Below, piece after piece: positions 25,973-34,706 of a stretch of DNA of 64,000 bases. How positions within the stretch are numbered: the first letter of the stretch is position 1; every line of letters begins with the position of its first letter. The notes under the pieces are model-generated. The model ran no database searches and was not told where the DNA came from. It worked only from the letters and a program-made list of their open reading frames with translations. The stretch lies in NCBI GenBank assembly GCA_025666215.1, contig CP102593.1:4353001-4417000 (forward strand). The letters run 5' to 3'. This DNA is from Xanthomonas campestris pv. phormiicola. Lineage in GTDB: Bacteria; Pseudomonadota; Gammaproteobacteria; Xanthomonadales; Xanthomonadaceae. A program made the translations under genes and the position numbers.

Positions 25973-27184
25973 TCATTCGGCTTCCCACCACATCCAGAAG
26001 CTGTCCCACAGGCGCTTGAAGAAGCCGGCCTCGTCGACCGCCTTCAGTGCCACCAGCGGCGCCTGCGCGATCACCTTGCCGTCCAGCGAGACCTTCACCG
26101 TGCCGATCGCCTGGCCCTGCTTGATCGGCGCTTCCAGGGTCTTGGGCACATCGATCGACGGCTTCAGTTCGTTGTAGCGGCCGCGCGGCACGCCGACCAG
26201 CAGCGGCTGCGCCACGCCCAGCAGCACGTCCTTCTCGGTGCCCTTCCACACGCGCTGCTGCGCGACCTGCTTGCCCGGCTCGTACAGGCGGTGGGTTTCG
26301 TAGAAACGGAAGCCCCAGTTCAACAGCGCCAGGCTGTCCTCGGCACGCTGCTTCTCGGAGCTGTCGCCCATCACCACCGCGATCAGGCGCTGATCGCCGC
26401 GCTGCGCGGAGCTGAGCAGGCAGTAGCCGGCCTCGGAGGTGTGGCCGGTCTTGATGCCGTCCACGCTGGGATCGCGCCACAGCAGCAGATTGCGGTTCTG
26501 CTGGGTGATGTCGCCGACCTTGAATTCCCTGATCTTGTTGTAGGCGTAGGTTTCCGGATAGTCACGCACCATCGCCCGGCCCAGCAGCGCCAGATCGTAG
26601 GCGGTGGTGTAGTGGCCTTCGGCGGACAGGCCGTGGGCGTTGACGAAGTGCGAGCCGGTCATGCCGAGCTTGGCCGCGTAGTTGTTCATCAACGAGGCGA
26701 AGGCTTCCTCGCTGCCGGCGGCGTGTTCGGCCAGCGCGATCGCCGCGTCGTTGCCGGACTGGATCGCCATGCCCTTTTCCATGTCCTCCAGGCGCGCGGT
26801 CTGGTTGACCGGGAAGCCGCTGTAGCTGCCGTCGGTACCGGCGCCGCCTTCGCGCCAGGCGCGTTCGCTGAGCATGACCTGGTCGTCGCGCTTGATCTTG
26901 CCCAGCTTCAGTTCGGCGGCGATCACGTAGGAGGTCATCACCTTGGTGATGCTGGCCGGGGCCACCCGCACATGTTCGTTCTCGCCGGCCAGCACCTGGC
27001 CGGTGGCGTAGTCCATCAGCACCCAGGACTTGGACACGGCCGGCTTGGGCGCCGGCGGGATCGCCACGGCGGCGGGCGCGGTGGCGGCGGCAGCAGGCGA
27101 TGCCGGCACCGGGCCGGGGGTCTGCGCGGAAACCAGGCCGACGGCGAAGGTGGCCACGGCGGCGACGGCGAAGCGGAATTTCAT
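25973..27184 (-). CDS. dacC: D-alanyl-D-alanine carboxypeptidase (PBP5/6 type)
   Basis: 403 residues with a signal peptide. Penicillin-binding motifs are SxxK at 78-81 (PASITKVMT), SGN at 143-145 (IQSGNDAA) and KTG at 245-247 (IKTGHTSEAG). The C-terminal PBP5 domain and an amphipathic anchor helix (FFKRLWDSFWMWWEAE) place it on the periplasmic face of the inner membrane. It removes the terminal D-Ala of pentapeptides. An Ala/Pro linker (residues 22-48) precedes the catalytic domain and is longer than in E. coli. Confidence 0.95.
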   Translation of the reverse strand: MKFRFAVAAVATFAVGLVSAQTPGPVPASPAAAATAPAAVAIPPAPKPAVSKSWVLMDYATGQVLAGENEHVRVAPASITKVMTSYVIAAELKLGKIKRDDQVMLSERAWREGGAGTDGSYSGFPVNQTARLEDMEKGMAIQSGNDAAIALAEHAAGSEEAFASLMNNYAAKLGMTGSHFVNAHGLSAEGHYTTAYDLALLGRAMVRDYPETYAYNKIREFKVGDITQQNRNLLLWRDPSVDGIKTGHTSEAGYCLLSSAQRGDQRLIAVVMGDSSEKQRAEDSLALLNWGFRFYETHRLYEPGKQVAQQRVWKGTEKDVLLGVAQPLLVGVPRGRYNELKPSIDVPKTLEAPIKQGQAIGTVKVSLDGKVIAQAPLVALKAVDEAGFFKRLWDSFWMWWEAE

Positions 27185-27377
27185 CTAAAACGACTCCTGG
27201 CAGGCCCGAGGGCCGATGGTAAACGAGGCATTGTAGGGCTACCCGGCGCCCGCTCAGGCGCCGCAGCGGCGTAGGCGGGAGTCGGCGTTAAGCCATCGGT
27301 GCTGGAGCGGCACGCGCACCTGGCGACGGCTGGCGCGCGGCAGCGCCAGCGATACGCGTGCGTGTTCGCTGCGCGCT

Positions 27378-28838
27378 TCAGTCCTTGACGATCTGCGGAC
27401 GCCCGAAGCCGAGGCCGGCGATGCGGCTGGCCAGCTCGGTGGCGCGGCCATGGTCCTCGGCCGCGACCCGCAGCCGCCACAGCGTGCGCCCGCCGGACAC
27501 GATATCGCTGACGCTGGCGCCGACGATGCCGGCCGAGGCCAGCTGCGACAGCGCGCGGTTGGCATTCTCGCGGCTGGCGAAGCTGGCCACCTGCAGCAGG
27601 ATGCCGAGCGGGCCGCGCGCCGCCGCGCTGTCGGCGGCCGCACGGGTCGCCGACACGAGCGGTGCGGCAGGCGCCGGTGCCGACGTCGCGACGGCCGCCG
27701 CGGTGGGTGCCGGCACGGCGGCAGCGGTGGCGCGCCGCGTCGGTGCCGGGGCGGCGGCCACGGCCGCATCGACCTTGGCCGGCTTGCCGGTGGCCACGCG
27801 CACGCCGCGCGATTTCATCCAGTCGTCGAAATGGTCGGCATTGGCCGCGGTGTCGGCATCGGCCTGCACGCGGTAGCGCCAGCGCTCGCCTTCCGGCAAG
27901 GCGGCCGCCGCCGCGGTCGCACTGGCGGCACTGGGCGCAGCGGTGCTGGACGCGGCAGCGCTGCGCGCCGGCACGCTGGCTGCGGCGACGACGCTGGCCG
28001 GCTTGGCCGGCAAGGCCTTGACCAGGTTGTCCATGTCGGTGGCGCGACGCGCCGCCGCGGTCTGCGCGGCACTGCCCGCTGCGGCCGCGCTGGCCAGCGC
28101 GGTGCCGGTCGCGACCTGCTTGCCGGTCCGCCGCGACGCGAGCAGGTTGCCGTTGTCGGCCGGGGTCAGCCCGCGCACTTCGACGCGGCCGGTGCCCTTG
28201 CCGGTGATGCCGAGCTTGACCGCCGCCGCGTAGCTCAGGTCGATGACCCGATCGTCGTGGAACGGGCCGCGGTCGTTGACCCGCACCACCACCGATTCGC
28301 CGTTGTCCAGGTTGGTGACCAGGGCGAAGCTGGGCAGCGGCAGGGTCTTGTGCGCGGCGGTGAACGCGTACATGTCGTAGACCTCGCGGTTGGAGGTCAG
28401 CCGGCCATGGAACTTGCTGCCGTAGTACGAGGCGGTGCCGCGTTCGACGTAGCTGTGCGGGTCGTCGATGATCTTGTATTCGCGGCCGAGCACCATGTAC
28501 GGCGAGCGGTTGCCGACCGCCGAGCGCGGCTCGTTGGTAACCAGCGGCTCGGGGATGCAGGCCACGTTGGGCACGTAGTCCGGCGTGCTGTCGCTGACCC
28601 CCGGCGCGTACAGGCCGCCGGCGGTGTAGTTGCCGCGCGTGGACGGGTCTTCCTTGGCCGGCGCGTACGGCGAGGTGGACGGGCAGCCGGTGGCGACATG
28701 CGCCGGGCCGCGGCCTTCCACCCTGACCCCGGGCGCGGCGGCGCCGCCGCCGGCGGTCTTCTTCGGGGCGCTGCTGCAGGCGGCCAGCGCCAGCAGGGCG
28801 ACGACGGGGACGATCCGGAGCAGCGCGTTCGGGTTCAT
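27378..28838 (-). CDS. rlpA: Septal ring lytic transglycosylase / rare lipoprotein RlpA
   Basis: 486 residues. Lipobox LAAC gives lipidated Cys21. The double-psi barrel (about 130-230) has GTASYYGSKFHGRLTSNREV, VVRVNDRGPFHDDRVIDLS. A long Ala-rich linker is followed by a C-terminal SPOR domain (GILLQVASFASRENANRAL ... RLRVAAEDHG) that binds denuded septal glycan. In Pseudomonas RlpA cleaves glycan lacking stem peptides. Its ATG overlaps the mltB stop by four bases. Confidence 0.92.
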   Translation of the reverse strand: MNPNALLRIVPVVALLALAACSSAPKKTAGGGAAAPGVRVEGRGPAHVATGCPSTSPYAPAKEDPSTRGNYTAGGLYAPGVSDSTPDYVPNVACIPEPLVTNEPRSAVGNRSPYMVLGREYKIIDDPHSYVERGTASYYGSKFHGRLTSNREVYDMYAFTAAHKTLPLPSFALVTNLDNGESVVVRVNDRGPFHDDRVIDLSYAAAVKLGITGKGTGRVEVRGLTPADNGNLLASRRTGKQVATGTALASAAAAGSAAQTAAARRATDMDNLVKALPAKPASVVAAASVPARSAAASSTAAPSAASATAAAAALPEGERWRYRVQADADTAANADHFDDWMKSRGVRVATGKPAKVDAAVAAAPAPTRRATAAAVPAPTAAAVATSAPAPAAPLVSATRAAADSAAARGPLGILLQVASFASRENANRALSQLASAGIVGASVSDIVSGGRTLWRLRVAAEDHGRATELASRIAGLGFGRPQIVKD

Positions 28839-29971
28839 GCCGGGGGTAACTCCTTGCCGGCGATGGCCTGGGACAGCTGGTACACGGCCATCGCGTACAT
28901 CTTGGAAATGTTGTAACGGGTGATCGCGTAGTAGTTCTGGAAGCCCAGCCAGTACTGCTTGCCGGCGCTGCCGTCGAGCGTGATCGGGGTGGCGGTGGCG
29001 CCGGCCGGGACCGCTGCGGCCGGCTGGTAGCCGCGCGCGGCCAGCTCGGCCAGCGTGTAGCTCGGGGTCCAGTCGGTCGGATTGAATTCCTCGGCGCCGG
29101 GACGCAGCGTGGCCGGCACCGCCACCGCGCCGTCGCGCACCCAGCCGCCCTTCTTGACGAAGTAGTTGGCGATCGAGGAGAACATGTCGTCGTAGTCGGT
29201 GAACAGGTTGCGCTTGCCGTCGCCATCGCCGTCCACCGCGAACTGGCGGTAGCTGGACGGCATGAACTGGCCCAGGCCCATCGCGCCGGCGTAGCTGCCG
29301 ATCAGGCTGGCGATGTCCAGGTTCTCTTCGCGGCCGAGCGCGAACAGCTGGCCGAGTTCGTCGCGGAAGAACAGCTCGCGGCGCACTTCGCGCTCGAGCT
29401 TGGCCGGGTCGCCGCTGCGCGGATAGCGGAACGCCAGCGTGTACAGCGCGTCGAGCACGCGGTAGCTGCCGGCGTTCTTGCCGTAGCTGGTCTCCACGCC
29501 GATGATCGCCACGATGATCTCCGGCGGCACGCCGGTGCGCGCCTGCACCCGCATCAGTTCTTCGCGATGCGTGGCCAGGAACGCACGGCCGCCGTCGATG
29601 CGCGCCTGGCTGATGAACATCGGCCGGTAGTCGTTCCACGGCTTGACCCGCTCGGCGGGGCGCGACATCGCCGCCACGATCGCGTCCTTGAACTGCGCCT
29701 GCGCCAGCGTCGCCTCGATCTGCGCCGGGTCCAGGCCGTACTTGGCGGCGGTGTCGCGGACGAAGTTGGCGCGCGCGATCTCGAACGGCACCGGGGTCAG
29801 GTCGAGCGGCGGCGCGGGCACCGCCTCGGGCGCCGTGCCGGCCGGCAGCGCCGGGCGCGGCGCGGTCTGCGGCAGCGCATTGGCCTGCGGCGGCGGCGGC
29901 GGTGGCTTGGGCTGGGTCGCGCATGCGACCAGGCCAAGCGTGATCAGGCAAATCAGCGAGCGTCGAATCAT
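28835..29971 (-). CDS. mltB: Membrane-bound lytic murein transglycosylase B
   Basis: 378 residues. Lipobox LVAC gives lipidated Cys17, followed by a Pro-rich linker. The SLT family 3 catalytic Glu is Glu160 in IIGVETSYGKNAGSYRVLDA, with AGAMGLGQFMPSSYR and the EF-hand-like DGDGDGKRNLF later. It cleaves glycan strands to anhydromuropeptides. Translationally coupled to rlpA; mltB-rlpA-dacC form a wall-remodelling group downstream of the rod-shape genes, here separated from them by about 8 kb. Confidence 0.94.
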   Translation of the reverse strand: MIRRSLICLITLGLVACATQPKPPPPPPQANALPQTAPRPALPAGTAPEAVPAPPLDLTPVPFEIARANFVRDTAAKYGLDPAQIEATLAQAQFKDAIVAAMSRPAERVKPWNDYRPMFISQARIDGGRAFLATHREELMRVQARTGVPPEIIVAIIGVETSYGKNAGSYRVLDALYTLAFRYPRSGDPAKLEREVRRELFFRDELGQLFALGREENLDIASLIGSYAGAMGLGQFMPSSYRQFAVDGDGDGKRNLFTDYDDMFSSIANYFVKKGGWVRDGAVAVPATLRPGAEEFNPTDWTPSYTLAELAARGYQPAAAVPAGATATPITLDGSAGKQYWLGFQNYYAITRYNISKMYAMAVYQLSQAIAGKELPPA

Positions 29972-30141
29972 GCCGGCAGGTTAACAGAGTCCAGATGAAT
30001 TTCCACCAATAACGCCATGAAACAAAAGAACTTTGCGTCGAGTCAAGTACGCCTGGCGTATTCATGCAGCGAGCGCGTGGCGACACCTGCGCGGGGACGC
30101 CACCAGCGTCGGCGCCAGCCCGCGTGCGCCGCAAACGCAAA

Positions 30142-30169
30142 GGCCGCCGGTGGTTGCCCACCGACGGCC
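30142..30169 (-). terminator. Terminator of the transhydrogenase-aldehyde dehydrogenase operon
   Basis: On the minus strand a 12-base stem (30158-30169 with 30142-30153, one mismatch) followed by a T-rich run (TTTGCGTTT). It lies 26 bases past the aldehyde dehydrogenase stop. Confidence 0.75.
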
Positions 30170-30194
30170 CGCGATGCTGCCACAGCGGCGACGC

Positions 30195-31586
30195 TTAGAA
30201 CGGCGCGTCGATATCCACCACGTCGATCAGCTTGTGGTTGACGAACTCCTTGATGCCCAGCCCGATCAGCTCGCGGCCATAGCCGGAGCGGCGCACGCCG
30301 CCGAACGGCAGGTCGGCCTTGACCATGGTCGGATGGTTGACGAACACCATGCCGGTGGAGATGCGCCTGGCCACGTCGACGCCGCGCGCGGTGTCGGCGG
30401 TGAACACCGAGCCGCCCAGGCCGAACGGCGAGTCGTTGGCGATGCGCACCGCCGCGTCCTCATCGGCGGCCTCGAACAGCATCGACACCGGGCCGAAGAA
30501 CTCCTGGTAGTAGGCCGGGTTGTCCCTGGTCACGTTGGTCAGGATGGTCGGTTGCACGAACGCGCCGTGCGTCGGCACCCTGGGGCCGACCTCGGTGGCG
30601 GTGGCGCCATGGTCGACCGCCGCGGCGATCTGCAGCTTGATTTCGTCGGCCGCGCCCTGCGAGGACAAGGGCGCCAGCGTGGTCGCCGCGTCCATCGGAT
30701 CGCCGGCCTTGAGTGCGGCCACGCCGTCGGTGTAGCGGCGCAGGAATTCGTCGTACACCTCCCGCACGATGATCATGCGCTTGGACGACACGCAGACCTG
30801 GCCGCCGTTCCAGTGACGGCCGAACACCGCCCATTTCACCGTCTTGTCCAGCTCGGCATCGGCCAGCACCACGAAGGCGTCGGCGCCGCCCAGTTCCATG
30901 GTCGATTTCTTCAGCGCCCTTGCCGCCTGCGCGGCGACGATGGCGCCGGCGCCCTCCGAGCCGGTCAGCGCCACGCCGTGCACGCGCGGATCGTGGAGGA
31001 TGGTCTCCACCTGCGAACGCGTGGCGTAGAGGTTGGCGAACGCGCCGGCCGGCAGGCCCGCCGCGGCCATCAGCGCTTCGAACTTCGCCGCGCACTGCGG
31101 CACGTTGGAGGCGTGCTTGAGCAACACCGTGTTGCCGGCCGACAGTTGCGGGGCGATGATCCGCGCGATCTGGTAGTACGGGAAATTCCACGGCTCGATC
31201 GCCAGCAGCACGCCCAGCGGCTCGTGCACCAGCATCGCCTCGCCCTCGGCCGGATCGGCCACCGGCAGCGACTCCGGCGCCAGCAGGCGCTCGGCGTTGA
31301 CCGCGTAGTACTCGAAGATGTCGGCCGACAAGGTCACCTCGGCTTCGGCCTCGCCGATCAGCTTGCCCATTTCCAGGGTCAGCAGTTGCGCGTAGCCGCG
31401 CACGTCGGCACGCAGCAGTTGCGCCGCCGCGTGCATGACCTTGGCGCGCTCGGCGAAGGACGCCTGCTTCCACTGCTGGAAGGCGGCATCGGCGGCGCCG
31501 ATCGCGGCGAGCACCTGCGCATCGGTGGCCTCGGGGAAACTGGCGAGCAGTTCGCCGGTGTAGGGATTGCGGGTCGCATAAGCCAT
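30195..31586 (-). CDS. NAD(P)-dependent aldehyde dehydrogenase, succinate-semialdehyde type
   Basis: 463 residues, full ALDH length. Motifs are IEPWNFPYYQIARI, LKHASNVPQCA, catalytic Glu in MELGGADAFVVL near 229, nucleophile Cys in WNGGQVCVSSKRM near 262, and FFGPVSMLF. It resembles Sad/GabD-type succinate-semialdehyde dehydrogenases. It is the fourth gene of the pntAA-pntAB-pntB unit, 69 bases after pntB, so NADP(H) balance and its own redox product may be linked. Confidence 0.88.
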   Translation of the reverse strand: MAYATRNPYTGELLASFPEATDAQVLAAIGAADAAFQQWKQASFAERAKVMHAAAQLLRADVRGYAQLLTLEMGKLIGEAEAEVTLSADIFEYYAVNAERLLAPESLPVADPAEGEAMLVHEPLGVLLAIEPWNFPYYQIARIIAPQLSAGNTVLLKHASNVPQCAAKFEALMAAAGLPAGAFANLYATRSQVETILHDPRVHGVALTGSEGAGAIVAAQAARALKKSTMELGGADAFVVLADAELDKTVKWAVFGRHWNGGQVCVSSKRMIIVREVYDEFLRRYTDGVAALKAGDPMDAATTLAPLSSQGAADEIKLQIAAAVDHGATATEVGPRVPTHGAFVQPTILTNVTRDNPAYYQEFFGPVSMLFEAADEDAAVRIANDSPFGLGGSVFTADTARGVDVARRISTGMVFVNHPTMVKADLPFGGVRRSGYGRELIGLGIKEFVNHKLIDVVDIDAPF

Positions 31587-31655
31587 GGTGATGTCCTCGT
31601 GGGATGTGTCGGGAAGCGCAGGCGCGTCGCGCCGGATCGGATGGGTTCGGTTCGG

Positions 31656-33062
31656 TCAGCCGGCCAGTTCCTTCACCGCCTGCACCATGCGGTTGAGCAC
31701 CGCGGCGGCGTCGCCGTAGACCATGTCGCAGTTGTCGCCGTAGAACAGCAGGTTCTCCACGCCGGCGTAGCCCTTGCCCTGGCCGCGCTTGATCACGTAG
31801 ACCTGGTGCGCCTGGTCGGCGTTGAGGATCGGCATGCCGTAGATCGGCGAGGCCTTGTCGGTGCGCGCGGCCGGGTTGACCACGTCGTTGGCGCCGATCA
31901 CCAGCGCCACGTCGGTGCTGGCGAAGCTGTCGTTGATGTCTTCCATGTCGAAGATCAGGTCGTAGGGCACGCCGGCCTCGGCGAGCAGCACGTTCATGTG
32001 CCCGGGCATGCGCCCGGCGACCGGATGGATCGCGAACTTCACGTCCACGTCGGCGGCCTGCAGCAGCTTGACCAGTTCGTACAGCCGCGCCTGCGCCTGC
32101 GCCACCGCCAGACCGTAGCCGGGCACGATGATCACGCTGGAGGCATAGCGCATCGCCACCGCCGCATCGCCGGCCTCGACGGCGGTCATGCGGCCCTGCA
32201 CATCGCCCTGCGCCACCGCCGCGCCGTCGCCGAAATTGCTGAACAACACGTTGGCCAGCGAGCGGTTCATCGACCTGGCCATCAGCATGGTCAGCAGCGT
32301 GCCGGCCGAGCCGACCACCATGCCGGCGATCATCAGCGCCGGGTTCTGCAGCGCGAAGCCTTCCAGGCCCACCGCCAGGCCGGTGAAGGCGTTGTACAGC
32401 GAGATCACCACCGGCATGTCGGCGCCGCCGATCGGCAACGTCATCAGGATGCCGAAACCGAGCGCGGCGGCGAAGAACGCCAGTGCCGCCCAGCCGCCGC
32501 CGATCTGCGCGACCACCAGGCCGCCGAGTACCAGCGCGCAGAGGAACACGCTGGCGTTGAACACGCTCTGTCCTTTGAACCGCCACGCCGTATTGATGCG
32601 CCCATCGAGCTTGGCCCAGGCGATCACCGAGCCGGACAGCGAGATCGCCCCGATCAACGCGCCGAGCACGGTCACCGCCAGGTGCAGGCCGCCGTGCTGC
32701 GGCTGCCGCGAGGCCAGCGCGACCGCGGCCACCGCGGCCGCGGCGCCGCCGCCCATGCCGTTGTACAGGGCCACCATCTGCGGCATCGCGGTCACCGCCA
32801 CGCTGCGTCCGCTGCGCCAGGCCCAGGCGCCGCCGAGCGCCAGCGCCAGCAGCGCCAGGGCGAGATTGGTCAGCGCATGCGGCTGCGCGCCGGGCTGCAG
32901 GTCGGCCAGATAGCCGAACGCGGCGGCGACCGCGACCAGCATGCCGATGCCGGCCAGCACGATGCCGCGCAGCGCGGTCACCGGCGAGGACATGTGCTTG
33001 AGGCCGAGAACGAACAACAAAGCGGCGGCGAACCCGCTGACTTCCACCAGTAGCTGCAGCAT
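31656..33062 (-). CDS. pntB: NAD(P) transhydrogenase subunit beta
   Basis: 468 residues: about nine membrane helices, then the NADP(H)-binding domain with VIIVPGYGLAVAQAQ, IHPVAGRMPGHMNVLLAEA, ALVIGANDVVNPAAR and KRGQGKGYAGVENLLFY. Together with PntAA and PntAB it couples proton entry to hydride transfer from NADH to NADP. Starts 4 bases after pntAB. Confidence 0.96.
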   Translation of the reverse strand: MLQLLVEVSGFAAALLFVLGLKHMSSPVTALRGIVLAGIGMLVAVAAAFGYLADLQPGAQPHALTNLALALLALALGGAWAWRSGRSVAVTAMPQMVALYNGMGGGAAAAVAAVALASRQPQHGGLHLAVTVLGALIGAISLSGSVIAWAKLDGRINTAWRFKGQSVFNASVFLCALVLGGLVVAQIGGGWAALAFFAAALGFGILMTLPIGGADMPVVISLYNAFTGLAVGLEGFALQNPALMIAGMVVGSAGTLLTMLMARSMNRSLANVLFSNFGDGAAVAQGDVQGRMTAVEAGDAAVAMRYASSVIIVPGYGLAVAQAQARLYELVKLLQAADVDVKFAIHPVAGRMPGHMNVLLAEAGVPYDLIFDMEDINDSFASTDVALVIGANDVVNPAARTDKASPIYGMPILNADQAHQVYVIKRGQGKGYAGVENLLFYGDNCDMVYGDAAAVLNRMVQAVKELAG

Positions 33063-33066
33063 GGCG

Positions 33067-33390
33067 CTATTCCTTGGGGGCGGCGGAGGCGGATTTGGCG
33101 CTGGGCTTGAACATCGCCAGCATGCGGTCGGTGACCACGTAGCCGCCGGCGGCGTTGCCGGCGCCGAGCAGCACGCCGACGAAGCCGATCGCCTGGCCGG
33201 CGACGGTGTCGGCGTTGAACAGCGCGTGCATCGCGCCGACCACGACGATGCCGTGGATGAAGTTGGAACCGGACATCAACGGCGTGTGCAGGATCGACGG
33301 CACCTTGCCGATCACTTCGTAGCCGGTGAACGCCGCGAGCATGAACACGTACAACGCGATCATCCAGCTCATCGACAGATCGGGATTCAT
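33067..33390 (-). CDS. pntAB: NAD(P) transhydrogenase subunit alpha part 2 (membrane)
   Basis: 107 residues with three helices (WMIALYVFMLAAFTGYEVI; GIVVVGAMHALF; AIGFVGVLLGAGNAAGGYVV). This corresponds to the membrane part that in E. coli is fused to the soluble alpha domain; here it is a separate gene, the arrangement found in Rhodospirillum. Three bases separate it from pntAA. Confidence 0.95.
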   Translation of the reverse strand: MNPDLSMSWMIALYVFMLAAFTGYEVIGKVPSILHTPLMSGSNFIHGIVVVGAMHALFNADTVAGQAIGFVGVLLGAGNAAGGYVVTDRMLAMFKPSAKSASAAPKE

Positions 33391-33393
33391 CGC

Positions 33394-34536
33394 TCAGGAC
33401 TCCTTGGTGGCGGGCGCAGGCGGCGCCGCGCGTGGCGTGGGATGGCAGACCTGGCCATCGCGGGTGAGCAGGGTGCCGGCCACGACTTCGTCGTCGAAGT
33501 CCGGCGCCAGCGCGCCGTCGTGGACCAGCAGCTCGAGCAGGTTCAGCAGGTTCTTCGCGTACAGCTCGCTGGCGTGCTGGGCCAATGCCGAGGGCACGTT
33601 GAACGGCGCGACGATGGTCACCGGCCCCACCTCGACGGTCTGCCCGGGCACGCCGCCCTCGCAGTTGCCGCCGCTGTCGGCGGCCAGGTCCACGATCACC
33701 GCGCCGGGCTTCATGCCGGCGATCTGCGCGCGGTCGATCAGGATCGGCGCGGTGCGGCCGGGCACGTTGGCGGTGGTGACGATCAGGTCGGCCTGCTGGA
33801 TGTGCTGGGTCAGCACCGCGGCGGCCTTGGCGCGTTCGTCGGCGGTGAGTTCGCGCGCATAGCCGCCCTCGCCGCGCGCGTCGATGCCGGTGTCGACGAA
33901 CTTGGCGCCGACCGATTGCGCCTGCTCGCGCGTCTCCGGACGCACGTCGTAGCCTTCGGTGATCGCGCCGAGCCGGTGCGCGGTGGCCAGCGCCTGCAGG
34001 CCGGCCACGCCCAGGCCCATCACCAGCACGCGTGCGGCGCGCAGCGAGCCGACCGCGGTGGTCATCATCGGCAGGATCCGCGGCAGGTGCACCGCGCCCA
34101 GCAGCGGCGCGTAGTAGCCGGCCAGCGCGGCCTGGCTGGACAGCACGTCCAGCGCCTGCGCGCGGCTGATCCGCGGCACGGTCTCCATCGCGAACGCGGT
34201 GATGCGGCGTTCGCACAGCACGTCCAGCAAGCCCGGCGCCTTGGCCGGATACAGCATCGCCACCAGCATGCTGCCCGGCCGCATCGCCGCCAGCGTGCGC
34301 AGCGAGGGCGCCTGCACCGCCAGCACCAGGTCGGCGCCGGCGACGACCTCCTGCACGTCGTCGAGCACGGTGGCGCCGGCATAGGCCGCGTCGGCCAGGC
34401 GCGAGGCCATGCCGGCACCGGACTGCAGGCGCAGCTGCGCGCCCAGTTTCGCCAGCTTCGGCAACACCGCGGGCACCATCGCCACGCGGCGCTCGCCGGC
34501 CTGCTCTTCCTTCACTACCGCTACGGTGAACGCCAT
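33394..34536 (-). CDS. pntAA: NAD(P) transhydrogenase subunit alpha part 1 (NAD-binding)
   Basis: 380 residues from the ATG at 34536 (MAFTVAVVKEEQAGERRVAM). Alanine dehydrogenase/PNT fold: AMETVPRISRAQALDVLSSQ, the NAD loop VLVMGLGVAGLQALATAHRL, YDVRPETREQAQSVGAKF, and VIVDLAADSGGNCEGGVPG. Soluble NAD(H)-binding component. First gene of the pnt operon, 57 bases downstream of an FNR-type box. Confidence 0.95.
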   Translation of the reverse strand: MAFTVAVVKEEQAGERRVAMVPAVLPKLAKLGAQLRLQSGAGMASRLADAAYAGATVLDDVQEVVAGADLVLAVQAPSLRTLAAMRPGSMLVAMLYPAKAPGLLDVLCERRITAFAMETVPRISRAQALDVLSSQAALAGYYAPLLGAVHLPRILPMMTTAVGSLRAARVLVMGLGVAGLQALATAHRLGAITEGYDVRPETREQAQSVGAKFVDTGIDARGEGGYARELTADERAKAAAVLTQHIQQADLIVTTANVPGRTAPILIDRAQIAGMKPGAVIVDLAADSGGNCEGGVPGQTVEVGPVTIVAPFNVPSALAQHASELYAKNLLNLLELLVHDGALAPDFDDEVVAGTLLTRDGQVCHPTPRAAPPAPATKES

Positions 34537-34592
34537 GGATCGGTGCCTGTGGGGAACTGCAGGCACGGTGCGCTCGCGGCCAGGCGCGAACA

Positions 34593-34606
34593 TTGATTGC
34601 GATCAA
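34593..34606. promoter_or_regulatory. Perfect FNR/ANR-type box upstream of pntAA
   Basis: TTGATTGCGATCAA, an exact match to TTGAT-N4-ATCAA, ends 57 bases before the pntAA ATG. Exact matches are rare by chance in DNA this GC-rich. Its distance fits a promoter-proximal activator site. The identity of the regulator is inferred from the consensus only. Confidence 0.7.
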
Positions 34607-34706
34607 TTGCGGCCGCCGCATTGGCCTGCGGTACAGGCGCTGGACGACGCCGGCGGCGACCAGGCCGGCCATGGCCGGGGCGGCGCCGGCGTCGCGGCAA
34701 CGGACC

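Noticed and set aside
30033..33053. 1006-codon plus-strand open frame
   Set aside because: Antisense to the aldehyde dehydrogenase and pntB genes; composition is typical of a shadow frame.
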